A DNA stretch of 64,000 nucleotides from Epiperipatus broadwayi (GCA_028023455.1 JAQFVV010000315.1:540501-604500); one strand, 5' to 3'. Counted from the first letter of the stretch, positions 37,271 to 50,238 are shown. Notes: generated by a model not told the origin, from the sequence alone. Numbers and translations: made by a program.

Positions 37271-39488
37271 TGTAACGAGCACAGACGTTCGTTACATTGT
37301 TTTTTTTTATATTTATTAAACATGAAAGTAAATCAAAAAGTTCGCATTTAAAAATTTTCTTTAAGAATTAAAAATTGAAATTAAATATCATCTTAAACTC
37401 GTATATATTAAATCGCACAGATAAAAAAAAATTATTATTAAAATAAAACTGTATTAAAAATAGAAAAGGTATTTTAAAACAAAAACTTAAAAAGATTTAG
37501 AGATAAAAATATATCTTTGATTTGGAAAACAGGTTAATTAAAGAGAAATGGAAGTGATTGTTAATTAGTTAAATGTAAACCAGCCTTGGGCATTTAAATG
37601 TAAAAACATTGGTCAGAGAGGAAAACAATAGAAACTTTTAGCAAATGAAATAAATCCATTGGAAAATCAAACCTCAACAAAAAGGATCATCGCATCGATG
37701 ACGTAATGTAAATTTAATCCTTCACATTAATATAAAAAGGACAAATTTGGAAATTATTAATTAGTGACTGGAAATTGATTATTACGATGTGACTATATGT
37801 AGTAGTACGGAGTTGGAGGTGATGGAAGTGACAGACGCACTGTCAATTCTTTCAGCTGTTAAAGAAAGGAGAAATGAACTACCGTTTTCTACATTGAGGA
37901 CCAACTAAATTCAAAAATCTCCAGATGGATAAATAAATCGGCCTTCAGAACATTAACCTCTTTAGGACGGCATGGGAATTCACATTCATGGCAAGCAACA
38001 GATAAAGTTGGACGTTTTAAAAATCGTAAGAACTTTATATTCACTTGAAACAATAAGAACTCTAAATTTTAAAACTTTTTAGTAAATAATGCAATAGAAT
38101 CCTATCTGACCAAACTAAATTCTTTATTAATAGTGTTATTTGATGTATTTTTTTTTCTTATTTATGTAAAATTATTTCCATTTATTTATTTTTTTATTCT
38201 TTAAGTTTTTATCATGATTTTTTTTGTTTTTCGTTAAATTAATTATATAAATGTTAAACTTAAGTCGGGCGTGAATGGCTGTATAGATTTGTAAAGTTAT
38301 ATTAGGGGAGGGTAATCTTAGGTTATTTGTGTCGTTGTTAGATTGGGTCAGTGGATTGGATATATTGATGTAGTTAGTAGATGTAATCGGAGATTCGCTA
38401 CTGGCAGAATCGCTTCATACACCGCACTCTCTCGTTTTGCCTATGGAAAGAATTATAAGACACAGAGCGCAGTTCCTTTCTATGGAGTTTTTTTTATTGT
38501 TCTTCTCATTGGATAGAAGTGATATTCCTATCTAATGAGAGTCAATATGTTTTCTTAATCTTTTGGTGCTGCCGTATTCCGTATTACATTGAATACATCG
38601 ATGTATCAGATTGATTGATGCCAGTTTGACTGCGAATTTTAGCCTAAGATTAAATAGGGATAGAATATTTTATTTTCAAATGCAAATCTATGTGGTCTAT
38701 TCTTACTTGACCCTAAATAAAAATGCATTAAATTTAAGTTGTTTATAGACGCTTGCATGGATTGGTTATCGGTTAAGTATGTTTTGGGTTTTCATATTTG
38801 ATCAAAATATATAGACATTCGATAAATAATGATACCTTACGGTGAGTATCTAAAATGTATTTATTCGGATGTCTTTTAAGTTATTGATGACAATGGAAGT
38901 ATATTATGATGAATACTATTGGGTTACGTATAAATTTCCCTCCGCAATTGTCAGTAATCAATAATTTTGTATTTTGATCGTTTATGTTTACTTTGGAATG
39001 TTTTTAACCGTGTAATCTATGTAACCGATCTATAGCAACATATTAAAACAAGTTTTTTATAATCCCATCTGTGCGAACTTAATTAAAAATGTAAAATTAG
39101 AATATAATAGTAATTAAATGTAAATTAAAGTCAAAAATCAAACTTAAAAATGTAGGTTAAATTTTGAACTGTAAAACTAATACTAAAATAATTTTAAATC
39201 TTATATATATGTGAAATAAATAAATGTTTGTGTGTTAATTACTGGCAGTGGCTTATTTTATTTATTTTTTAATGTTGAAATCTAATTAGATAAGATATTA
39301 TATTATTTAATCTCTGCTATTCCACTGAGCTAGTGACATGGGTTAACGACCAGAACCAAAATATTTAAAAATTTTTTTTTTCTTTTGACTTACGTATCTG
39401 CCTACTTTATAAATTTTTCTAGGTTCAAATGCCAAGATGGTGCCCTGTAGTGCAGTTTACGTTAAGTGCCATTCTCCGGATCGTTACA
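37271..39488 (+). mobile_element. 2.2 kb TGTAACG...CGTTACA unit, copy A (solo-LTR-like)
   Basis: A non-coding unit with TGTAACGA at the start and TCGTTACA at the end (8 bp inverted tips), flanked by ATATAT on the left and a 12 bp AT tract on the right. The start is itself a hairpin: TGTAACGA pairs with TCGTTACA at 37289-37296 around a 10 nt loop. Inside is a TATA-like AATATAAAAAGGAC (about 37729), followed by a GC-richer leader-like stretch of about 300 nt. Nearly the whole unit recurs at 39501 and 42424, but copy A is the most diverged. With no core attached it looks like a solo LTR. Confidence 0.72.
37727..37742 (+). promoter_or_regulatory. TATA-like box in the 2.2 kb unit, copy A
   Basis: TTAATATAAAAAGGAC is retained in all three copies (also near 39970 and 42893), ahead of the most GC-rich, best-conserved part of the unit. 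Inferred U3 promoter. Confidence 0.45.
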
Positions 39489-39500
39489 ATATATATATAT
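39489..39500. repeat. 12 bp AT tract between units A and B
   Basis: ATATATATATAT joins the CGTTACA end of A to the TGTAACG start of B. Confidence 0.9.
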
Positions 39501-41694
39501 TGTAACGAGCACAGACGTTCGTTACATTGTTTTTTTTTTATATTATTAAACAAGTTAAAATAAGAAGTTCGCATTTAAAAATTTTCTTTAAGAATTAAAA
39601 ATTGAAATTAAATATCATCTTAAACTCGTACATGTTAAATCGCACAGATAATGAAAAATTATTAAAATAAAACTTTATTAAAGAAGAAGTATTTTAAAAC
39701 TAAATTTTAAAAAGATTTGGAGATAAAATTATATCTTTAAATTTATCTTTAAATATATTTTTAATTTAGAAAACAGGGTAATTAATCAGAAATGGAAATG
39801 ATTGTTAATTAGTTAAATGTAAACCAGCCTTGGGCATTTAAATGTAAAAACATCAGTCAGATAGGAAAACAATAGAAACTGTTAGCAAATAAGAAGAAAT
39901 CCCTATGGAATCGGACCGCAGCGAAAGGACCATCACATCGGTGACGTAATGTAAATTCAATCCTTCACATTAATATAAAAAGGACAAGTTTGGAAATTAT
40001 TGATTAGTGAGTGATTGGAAATTGATTATTACGATGTGACTATATGTAGAAATACGGAGTTGGAGGTGGAGGAATTGACAGACGCACTGTCAATTCTTTC
40101 AGCTGTTAAAGAAAGGAGAAATGAACTATCGTTTCCTACATTGAGGACCAATTAAACTAAAAAAACTTCCGAATGAATAAATAAAACAACGGCTAAATGG
40201 ATACCAATCTTAGGACGGCATGGGAATTCCCGTTCAAACTTACAAACAACAGATAAAGATGAACTGTTTAAAACCATAAGAACTTTACAATTAATGAACA
40301 TTAAATTAAAACTTTTCGTATTTTAAAATAATTGCATTAGTTTCCTATCTGACTAAAATAGTTAAAATGTTATTTGATGTATTTTTTATTTATTTGTGTA
40401 ATATCATTTCCATTTATTTAATTTTGTTCTTTAAGTTTATTTATGATTTCTGTTTTCCGATAAATTAAAATATATCAATGTTAAACTTAAGTCGGGTGTG
40501 AATGGCTGTATAGATTTGTAAAGTTATATTAGGGGAGGGTAATCTTAGGTTATTTGTTTCATGGTTAGATTGGGTCAATGGATTGGATATATTGGTGTGA
40601 TTAGTAGATGTAATATTGATTCGCTTCGGGCAGAATCGCTTCATACGCTGCACACTTCCGTTTGCCTATGGAAGGAATTATAAGTTGGATACCACAGTTC
40701 CTTTCTATGGAGTTTTTTGTTTTATTGCTCTTCTTTGCAGATAGATGTAATATTCCTATCTCATAAGAGGCAATTTCTTCCCTTAACCTTTTGTGCTGCC
40801 ATATTTTATTACATTGAATACATCGATATATCAGATGAATTGATGCCAGTTTGACTGCAAATTTTAGCCTAAGGTTACATAGGGATAGAATATTTTATTT
40901 TCAAAAGCAAATCTATGTGGTCTATTCATACTTGACCCTAAATAAAAATGCATTAAATTTAAGTTGTTTATAGATGCTTGCATGGATTGGTTATCGGTTA
41001 AGTATGTTTTGGGTTTTCATATTTGATCAAAATATATAGACATTCGATAAATAATGATACCTTACGGTGAGTATCTAAAATGTATTTATTCGGATGTCTT
41101 TTAAGTTATTGGTGACAATGCAAGTATCTTATGGTGAATACTAATGGGTTATGTATAAATTTCCCTCCGCAATTGTCAGTAATCAATAATTTTGTATTTT
41201 GATCGTTTATGTTTACTTTGAGATGTTTTTGACCGTGAAATCTATGTAACCCATCTATATTCAACATTATAAACAAGCTTTCATAAATTTATCTGTGTGA
41301 ACTTAATTAAAATGTAAAATTAGAATATAATAGTAATTAAATGTAAATTAAAGTCAAAAATCAAAGTTAAAAATAATGTTAAATGTTAAAATGTAAAACT
41401 AATACTAAAATAATTTTAAATCTTATATATATGTGCATAAATAAATCTTTGTATGCTAATTACTGGCAGTGGCTTATTTTTTTTTTTTTGTATATACTCT
41501 TAGATTATCTTATTAAATCTCCACTATTCCACTGAGCTAGTGACATGGGCTAATGACCGGAATCAAAATTTAAAAAAAAAAATTTTTTTTTTGACTGACG
41601 TATCTGCCTACTTTATAAATTTTTCTAGGTTCAAATGCCTAGATGGCGCCCTGTAGTGCAGTTGACGTTAAGTCGCTTTCTCCGGATCATTACA
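39501..41694 (+). repeat. 2.2 kb unit, copy B (5' LTR-like)
   Basis: 2194 bp, from TGTAACGAGC to TCATTACA (CG to CA change in the last tip), nearly identical to copy C. It is followed by ACTGGCTTTCCCAATCTGG, whose TGG start two bases inside the unit would suit a primer binding site. No ORF in it is supported. Short frames on the minus strand such as 40465-40653 are repeat-derived. Confidence 0.75.
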
Positions 41695-42423
41695 ACTGGC
41701 TTTCCCAATCTGGAGCCGATCTTTAATAAACCACAAATACCCTGAGCAAATTTTGTCAAAATGAAATATTTTATCTGGTTACATAAGTCGTATACTTGAA
41801 ATCTTATAAAAGCTCTGCCAGTAAAAGGAATAGCACATATATTAAACACGAGAAAGTATAAATAATTTTAAACTGTATTTCGTTAGAAAGAAAGTCAAAA
41901 GGTTGCGATTGATATGTTTTTTTTGTTGTTGTTGTAATATAAATTATGCTTTAAGGTGCATAGGAGCGCACAGCCACGTAAGTTTATTATCGAAATGTGG
42001 TGCGTTACGATGAGTACCTTTGGGAATTACTACAGTGTAACCCTATGTATGCATTTCAATCAGTCATAAATAAGTTGGTCGTATTTATAATTGTGCTGCA
42101 AATATACACGTTTAAACCCATTATTTTTTAAAACATATTTATCTCAATGCAACCTTCTTAAATAAATAATTTAAATAACTTGCTTGTCATGCCGTGTGTA
42201 AAAATAAAATGTATAAAATAAAATAGAACTCTTGTGGGGAGGGGTGTAAACATAAATGGTCCTTAGGTAAGCGATAGTCAACATTTTCTTTTTCTTTTTG
42301 TATATAGTCTTTTTGTAAAATTATTAACCGAATGTTTGTAAATTTTGTTAGTCGTGTACCGTAATTACTAACCCTAAGAAAAATTTTTTTTTTGATCATT
42401 TTTTTTAAGCAATTTTACTGATA
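41695..42423 (+). other. Core between units B and C, non-coding
   Basis: 729 bp of A+T-rich sequence. ORFs of up to 72 codons on the minus strand show no motif. There is a purine-rich GTGGGGAGGGG run at 42235-42245, about 180 bp short of copy C. Confidence 0.55.
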
Positions 42424-44623
42424 TGTAATGAGCACAGACGTTCGTTACATTGTTTTATTTTTATATTATTAAACAAGTTAAAATAAGAAGTTCGCATTTA
42501 AAAATTTTCTTTAAGAATTAAAAATTGAAATTAAATATCATCTTAAACTCGTACATGTTAAATCGCACAGATAATGAAAAATTATTAAAATATAAATTTA
42601 TTAAAGAAGAAGTATTTTAAAACTAAATTTTAAAAAGATTTGGAGATAAAATTATATCTTTAAATTTATCTTTAAATATATTTTTGATTTGGAAAACAGG
42701 GTAATTAATCAGAAATGGAAATGATTGTTAATTAGTTAAATGTAAACCAGCCTTGGGCATTTAAATGTAAAAACATCAGTCAGATAGGAAAACAATAGAA
42801 ACTGTTAGCAAATAAGAAGAAATCCCTATGGAATCGGACCGCAGCGAAAGGACCATCGCATCGGTGACGTAATGTAAATTCAATCCTTCACATTAATATA
42901 AAAAGGACAAGTTTGGAAGTTATTGATTAGTGAGTGATTGGAAATTGATTATTACGATGCGACTATATGTAGTAGTATGGAGTTGGAGGTGGAGGAATTG
43001 ACAGACGCACTGTCAATTCTTTCAGCTGTTAAAGAAAGGAGAAATGAACTATCGTTTCCTACATTGAGGACCAATTAAACTAAAAAAACCTCCGAATGAA
43101 TAAATAAAACAACAGCTAAATGGATACCAATCTTAGGATGGCGTGGGAATTCCCATTCAAACTTACAAACGACAGATAAAGATGAACTGTTTAAAACTGT
43201 AACAACTTTACAATTAATGAACATTAAATTAAAAATTTCGTATTTTAAAATAATTGCATTAGTTTCCTATCTGACTAAAGTAGTTAAAATGTTATTTGAT
43301 GTATTTTTTATTTATTTGTGTAATATCATTTCCATTTATTTAATTTTGTTCTTTAAGTTTATTTATGATTTCTGTTTTCCGATAAATTAAAATATATCAA
43401 TGTTAAACTTAAGTCGGGCATGAATGGCTATATAGATTTGTAAAGTTATATTAGGGGAGGGTAATCTTAGGTTATTTGTTTCGTGGTTAGATTGGGTCAA
43501 TGGATTGGATATATTGGTGTGATTAGTAGATGTAATATTGAATCGCTATGGGCAGAATCGCTTCATACGCCGCACGCTTCCGTTTGCCTATGGAAGGAAT
43601 TATAAGTCGGATACCGCAGTTCCTTTCTATGGAGTTTTTTGTTTTATTGCTCTTCTTTGCAGATAGATGTAATATTCCTATCTCATAAGAGGCAATTTCT
43701 TCCCTTAACCTTTTGTGCTGCCGTATTTTATTACATTGAATACATCGATATATCAGATGAATTGATGCCAGTTTGACTGCGAATTTTAGCCTAAGGTTAA
43801 ATAGGGATAGAATATTTTATTTTCAAATGCAAATCTATGTGGTCTATTCTTACTTGACCCTAAATAAAAATGCATTAAATTTAAGTTGTTTATAGACGCT
43901 TGCATGGATTGGTTATCGGTTAAGTATGTTTTGGGTTTTCATATTTGATCAAAATATATAGACATTCGATAAATAATGATACCTTACGGTGAGTATCTAA
44001 AATGTATTTATTCGGATGTCTTTTAAGTTATTGGTGGCAATGCAAGTATCTTATGGTGAATACTAATGGGTTACATATAAATTTCCCTCCGCAATTGTCA
44101 GTAATCAATAATTTTGTATTTTGATCGTTTATGTTTACTTTGAAATGTTTTTGACCGTGAAATCTATGTAACCGATCTATATTCAACATTATAAACAAGC
44201 TTTCATAAATTTATTTTTGCGAACTTAATTAAAATGTAAAATTAGAATATAATAGTAATTAAATGTAAATTGAAGTCAAAAATCAAAGTTAAAAATAATG
44301 TTAAATGTTAAAATGTAAAACTAATACTAAAATAATTTTAAATCTTATATATATATGCATAAATAAATGTTTGTATGCTAATTACTGGAAGTGGCTTATT
44401 TTATTTTATTTTTTTGTATATACTCTTAGATTATCTTATTAAATCTCCGCTATTCCACTGAGCTAGTGACATGGGCTAACGACCGGAATCAAAATTTTTA
44501 AAAAAAAAATTATTTTTTTTTGACTGACGTATCTGCCTACTTTATAAATTTTTCTAGGTTCAAATGCCTAGATGGCGCCCTGTAGTGCAGTTGACGTTAA
44601 GTCGCTTTCTCCGGATCGTTACA
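42424..44623 (+). repeat. 2.2 kb unit, copy C (3' LTR-like)
   Basis: 2200 bp, starting TGTAATGAGC (CG to TG change) and ending GATCGTTACA, then ATATATATA. Differences from B are few, and several are CG/TG or CG/CA transitions. Confidence 0.75.
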
Positions 44624-45065
44624 ATATATATATAATAAATAAAATATATGTTAATTAAAAACAATATTGTAATTATAATTGAAATAATATTTTAAATGGT
44701 TTATAAATAATAACAAACAATCTTAAAAATCCGCAGAAGTACTTTCGGTTACTTTCTAACCTGCCTCAACTGCCATTAAATTCAAAAACCAAAAGCGGAA
44801 GCAAAGGTCATCAATTCAAATTCCACGAATCTTGTATTTTAATATTAGAAGCTTGTCGATTTATTAAATGCATTTTATTCCTGTTTTAAAAAATTGCCTC
44901 TTTAATTTTTCTTTTACTATGGTTTCTCTCTTCATGAAAAATTTTCACATTTTCAAAATTAAATTTAAATTTATATTTACATGTTTTTTCATAATCAAAG
45001 AAAACTGAAGAAGATATTAAATCACCATTATTTTTATTTTTTACACGCTTATATAATAATTCATG

Positions 45066-45302
45066 TTACTTCAATCTTTTCTCAATACTGCACCTAGATT
45101 CACCTATATATGATAGCATACAATCACAAAAAATTTGATATATGACATTACTTTTTTGCTTGAAAAGTATGCCATCCTTAGAATTATTGACTAATTTATT
45201 AATATTTTTTGAAACGTAGAATGAAACATTAAACACATTCTTATATAAATCCTTAACAAAAATTTTACTTGTGGATTTGAAATAAATGGAATAGATATCC
45301 AT
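45066..45302 (-). pseudogene. GIY-YIG endonuclease, left arm copy (truncated)
   Basis: 78 codons identical in layout to the right-arm protein up to its SRCSIEKRLK motif, where GAA has become TAA (plus 45071-45073). The stop removes the conserved EH and the C-terminal half, including the catalytic Glu region. There are small differences from the right arm (a KIFVKDLY insertion of one residue, VSFYVS for ISFYIS). Non-functional. Confidence 0.85.
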
Positions 45303-45566
45303 TTTTATTATTATTAATCTTCATTTCTTTTAAATTATCATAATTTTTTTTAAATTGACATAAAGCATTGTGTATTTGTTCCATTTTATAACCGACATCA
45401 ATCAATTCCTTGGCCAATATCTCAATATGATAAACTAAAAAATATTGAGATATTTGCCAAGGAATTGATTGATGTCGGTTATAAAATGGAACAAATACAC
45501 AATGCTTTATGTCAATTTAAAAAAAAAATTATGATAATTTAAAAGAAATGAAGATTAATAATAAAA

Positions 45567-46055
45567 ATGGATATCTATTCCATTTATTTCAAATCCACAA
45601 GTAAAATTTTTAAGGATTTATATAAGAATGTGTTTAATATTTCATTCTACATTTCAAAAAATATTAATAAATTAGTCAATAATTCTAAGGATGTCATACC
45701 TTTCAAGCAAAAAAGTAATGTCATATATCAAATTTTTTGTGATTGTATGCTATCATATATAGGTGAATCTAGGTGCAGTATTGAGAAAAGATTGAAGGAA
45801 CATGAATTATTATATAAGCATGTAAAAAATAAAAATAATGGTGATTTAATATCTTCTTCAGTTTTCTTTGATCACGAAAAAACATGTAAATATAAATTTA
45901 AATTTAATTTTGAAAATGTGAAAATTTTTCATAAAGTGAGAAACCATAGTAAAAGAAAAAATAAAGAGGCAATTTTTATAAACAGGAATAAAATGCATTT
46001 AATAAATCAACAAGCTTCTAACATTAAAATACAAGACTTGTGGAATTGGAATTGA
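45567..46055 (+). pseudogene. Penelope-like GIY-YIG endonuclease domain, right arm
   Basis: 162 codons. In Penelope-like elements this nuclease cuts the target for primed reverse transcription. Visible motifs are VIYQI (residues 52-56, the GIY-equivalent), C58-x-C60 (the CxC typical of this clade), YIGES (64-68, YIG motif), R75 and EH at 78-79, FFDH (100-103) and KEAIFI (133-138), whose Glu134 is in the place of the catalytic Glu, followed by NRNKMHLINQQ. The frame upstream in the same arm (VGYKMEQIHNALCQF, 45477-45520) belongs to the linker from the RT but is cut off by TAA/TGA codons. The RT itself is absent, so this is a fragment rather than a gene, although the nuclease domain is intact by eye. 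Confidence 0.85.
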
Positions 46056-46289
46056 TGACGTTTCCTTCTGCTTTTGGTTTTTGAATTTAATGGCAGTTGA
46101 GGCAGGTTAGAAAGTAACCGAAAGCACTTCTGCAGATTTTTAAGATTGTTTGTTATTATTTATACACCGTTTAAAATATTATTTCAATTATAATATATAT
46201 ATAAATTCAATTATGTATATTGTCTATACTAAACTTAACATAATTCAAAGAAAATTAAACTCAGACTTTCAACACCTTACAGATATGCA

Positions 46290-46411
46290 TTCCATCTTAT
46301 GTAATAGGTACACATGCCCACTTACATGTGAAAAAGAATATGATTTCCAATATACATATTTCATGCTGAACCAGCCCTCATTAGTTGGTTCAAATCACCA
46401 TCACCCATATA
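46290..46411 (+). repeat. Dispersed repeat, copy d, left part
   Basis: Contains 'cacttacatgtgaaaaagaa', 'gatttcca', 'ctgaaccagccctcattagt' and 'tcaaatcaccatcaccca', then runs into (TA)n. The continuation seen in the other copies resumes at 49101, beyond the 2.57 kb segment. Confidence 0.7.
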
Positions 46412-46430
46412 TATATATATATATATATAT
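46412..46430. repeat. (TA)n tract
   Basis: A/T alternation directly left of TGTGACC. Confidence 0.9.
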
Positions 46431-49000
46431 TGTGACCTTCCAGGTTGGAAACAGGAAGAAATGTGGGAAGTACACATTTGTGTTAACAATGGCTAAAGAT
46501 AGTTATCTTAGAAAAATGAATTGAGATGAGATTTGCTATTTGAAATTAGATTTAAAAAAATTAAACTTAAGTTGGATGTACCAATTGATAGAATTGTAAG
46601 TTATATGTTTCGTAGTGGAAAAGGAAGACAGAAAAAAACATCAGGGAATGTTGGTATAAGAGTAGAATAGAAAGGTTATAGCAGGTATTGTTCATTGGTG
46701 TTCTAGATTATTGTCTACTCCAATCCAAGATTTAGCTTGTAGATCTGTATATATATTCATTTACATTATTTCATACTTTGTCCATCTTTTATATAGTTAC
46801 TTAAAATGTTCAGATTATAGTGATAAAATTTATATGCAAAGCAAAACAGAAATACACATATATAATTGATTAAAATGTTTTTCTTATTTATATTTTATTA
46901 TATTTTTTTATTTACTGGTTATGTAGTGTTTATAATATTACTTTTGGAATTTTAAAAATTATCTCTGTGTTATTAGATAAAATTTGTAAATCAATATTTA
47001 ATATTTATTTTTTTTTGCCTTTTATTTTAATACTCTATTGTTGTCAATTTATAAAGCAAACTATTTATGGAGTGTTGCCAAGTGATCAATAATAATAAAA
47101 AAAGAGGGCGTGAGTGCGTGTTGACAAGAAAAGTTTTGGACAGACTACTTAATAGAAAAATAAGATGATCATGAAAAAATAAAACCCTGCAAGGTTCAGC
47201 TCTGACTTTACCTGCTAGCGATTTGAGTTCACTATTAAAATGCCTGAATACCACGTAAAAAAATCCACTATAAATCATTTAACATTTGTTGTAAATTGAT
47301 AATACTTGAATTATAGACAATATTAGAAATGAAAATAATTGTGAGAAAACATATTCAATACTATTGCAAAATGCTTTATATATTTTCAATTTTTAAAAGC
47401 CTATTCTTAATATTACATAAAATGAAATTAAAAAAAAAAAATTATCCAATATCATTTGTTTTCTTAGTAAAAGAATTATAAACTAAAGAATTTTATTATT
47501 CACATGACTCAAATAAATAATTAAATACATCACTGAACACCAGTTAGTAATCGTCTATAGTAACTATATACTGACATGGACAAATTGTTAACAATGGGAA
47601 TAAAAAATTATATCAAATTTAAAATTAAAAGGATAAAACCATAAAATTTTACTAGAATTGTTTCACCAAATTGAAAATTTTATTTTGGGTGATTAATAAA
47701 ATAATTCCAGTGCATGCTAATATATTTATAAAGTTTATTACAAAATTTTCAATATTGGAAACTTTCACAGTTATATCAAGTTATTTTTTAACCATCAGGA
47801 TTAACTTTTTGTTTGTGATTCATTTATTATTAATAGAAGCAGCATATATATCATTGACATTTCAAATAATGACTTTCAAGTTAATAACAACTCATCATCT
47901 AATGATTACATATCGATAAGTATTTTTTTTGTATACTTGAAATGTAATTTATATATATATATATAAGCTAATGTAACTGGTTATTATTATTGTAAGACAA
48001 TATATTGTCTTACATGATTTAAAAATCATTCTGTACATAAGTTTTATATTCAAATGTGTGTGTACTGTTATAAATATTATTATTATTGTTTCCAAAAGTA
48101 TACTTTTGCAAATATTTCTTAAATAATTTATAAATATTATGATTGATAAATGCGTTATATTTATAACATTTTAAAGGCACACATATTCGAGAATATTGGT
48201 AATAAAGAAATAGTGAACAAACCTATTATTAAAGTTAGTGTTTGCAAATGAATATTAAAATCTTTATATCATATTAATATCATTTTCATTTAATTTTATA
48301 ACAAATCATTTTTTTCAGTATAAATTAGATGTTAGTTTAAGTGAATTGTACTTTATCTAAGTAAGAAGGGAAGTGTTAGAGTTAATAGCAAGATGTATAA
48401 AATAATATATTTTGTTATTGTTATTTTGTCTTTTATTTACAATAAATATTTTATGGAATTAATATCCCATATGAATTGTTTTTATTATATGCTCAATTCT
48501 CCATTTCCACACACACACATATGGTCAACATTATATAGTTATAGAATGTTTAGGTTTGCCAGTATAAGTCAAATTTATTTAATTTGTCTGAAGTTGATAG
48601 ATCACAATATTACAGTACCAATATTATATTTTACTTTGCTTAGAATAGGTGGTGATGTGAATATAAAGGTACCCAATCTTCATCATTGTCTATTCTGTAA
48701 TAAATGTGATAACTGATAATTTTGCAATGGTTTTATAATTGAATAAATGCGTGGCATATGATTAAATTAGCGTTACAGAATTGTTATCCATAAATGTTCT
48801 ATTACTCTCATTTGCATCGTATGTGAATACCATATGTAATCTCAACTGAGCTAAGCCATAAAATAATTACAGTATAAGAATCTTCTAAATAACTTTAAAA
48901 AGCAATTACAGTTATAAATTTTATTCTATCTTGTATAGAATTGGCACCTGGGCATTTATAAATCTACTAAAGTGAATAAGTGAAGAAGGCAGAGGTTACA
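46431..49000. mobile_element. 2.57 kb TG...CA segment splitting dispersed repeat d
   Basis: It begins TGTGACC after a TA tract and ends GGTTACA before another, giving near-matching inverted tips (TGTGACC/TGTAACC). The DNA to its left is the first half of the dispersed repeat and the DNA to its right (49101 on) is the repeat's tail, so the segment looks inserted. No domain is recognised: ORFs of 83 (47027-47278, minus), 82 (47671-47919) and 107 codons (48393-48716) lack known motifs, and only the last, rich in hydrophobic residues, might be worth a homology search. It is probably a solo LTR or a short non-autonomous element. Confidence 0.5.
47991..48014. other. Perfect 24 bp palindrome
   Basis: TGTAAGACAATA followed by its exact complement TATTGTCTTACA, with no spacer, within the 2.57 kb segment. 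It could form a cruciform or a hairpin, or be a dimeric protein site. Confidence 0.9.
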
Positions 49001-49200
<200 letters not shown>

Positions 49201-49293
49201 TTCAAATATAGAAATTTAATATGTTCATTTAAAAATGCAAAAGAAGGATCAGAGTGACTTAAAGTCAACCATCTCTATTCATAATCTATATAT

Positions 49294-50141
49294 TGTGACA
49301 GTAAGATGATGTATGTTGGTTTAACCCAGTTCGAATACTAGGCAAAACTCCCTCGAGGCCATCCATACGTGAGATATTAAATCAATAATACTATGACCTC
49401 TGCCCTATTTGCCTATTCTTGAGGCTAATTATGAACAAACAACATTATCTGAGACACACATAAATTATTTTCTTACCGGCCACAAAGCTTAGCAACAGAG
49501 GTAGAGACATGGACGGGAACACCTACAGAGCTAAATAGTTAAATGTGCAACAAAAGTACTAAGAAACATGTGTTTTGCATGCCTGGATCATTGGAAAAGT
49601 AAAATAATGCATTATAATAAAATTAGGAGACTCAAGCTTTTTATAGTTAAATAATGTTTAATTAATGACTTTAAAATATTAAGAATGTTTTTAATGGCCT
49701 CCACTATTTTCCTAAATTAATGGAAAACTAATTAGACACTAAAAACAGATTAAACGATAAACGATTTTTGTAGTCTAAGTCTTTTCTTCCCAATTTTAAT
49801 AAAATCGTCAACCTGAATCTCCTCAATAAAGTACAATAGTAAAAATCTTTTGCAAAGCATTTTCTAATTACTTTGCACTAAAAACAGACAGATAAAAATT
49901 ATTTAAAACATATATAGCTAAATCAGATATACGTAATAAGCTACTGGCAGACAAAAGAGGTGTTATTGAGGAGATCAAGTTGGCAAACAAAGGAAACTTA
50001 CTAAATTGGGAAGAGATTTTAAATAAAAAAAATTAACTTTTAAACTTAACCGCAATGGAATACAAAATATTTACACATGTTAGTAATGAAGAATAGTGAA
50101 GGAAAAAAGGTTAAATATACATAAATGATCACATATATCTA

Positions 50142-50193
<52 letters not shown>

Positions 50194-50200
50194 CTATATC

Positions 50201-50238
<38 letters not shown>

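Larger units (their letters stand above)
39501..44623 (+). mobile_element. LARD-like element: units B and C around a 0.73 kb core
   Basis: Copies B and C are much closer to each other than to A, as expected for the two LTRs of one insertion. The outer flanks are both ATATAT. The core (41695-42423) has a TGG start next to B but no purine tract next to C and no gag/pol, so it would depend on another element's proteins. A segmental duplication of a solo LTR plus 0.7 kb is the main alternative. Confidence 0.55.
44672..46195. mobile_element. Palindrome of two Penelope-like element 3' fragments
   Basis: The left arm (44672-45428) and right arm (45442-46195) are inverted copies around a 13 nt spacer, each encoding the C-terminal part of a Penelope-like element: a short region after the RT, then a GIY-YIG endonuclease, then a 3' tail. 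The coding directions point outwards (left arm minus, right arm plus), so the copies are joined at their 5'-truncated ends. Penelope-like elements are known for 5' truncation and for copies joined in tandem or inverted fashion. The arms differ at scattered positions, so they have been separate for some time. Confidence 0.85.

Noticed and set aside
32516-44623. CRISPR-like or satellite interpretation of the spaced long repeats
   Set aside because: Repeats are 1.8-2.2 kb, few, and have TG...CA tips with A/T flanks, which fits LTR-like elements much better.
48393-48716. 107-codon hydrophobic ORF
   Set aside because: No recognisable motif, A+T-driven composition, inside a probable mobile segment; kept only as a note in that feature.
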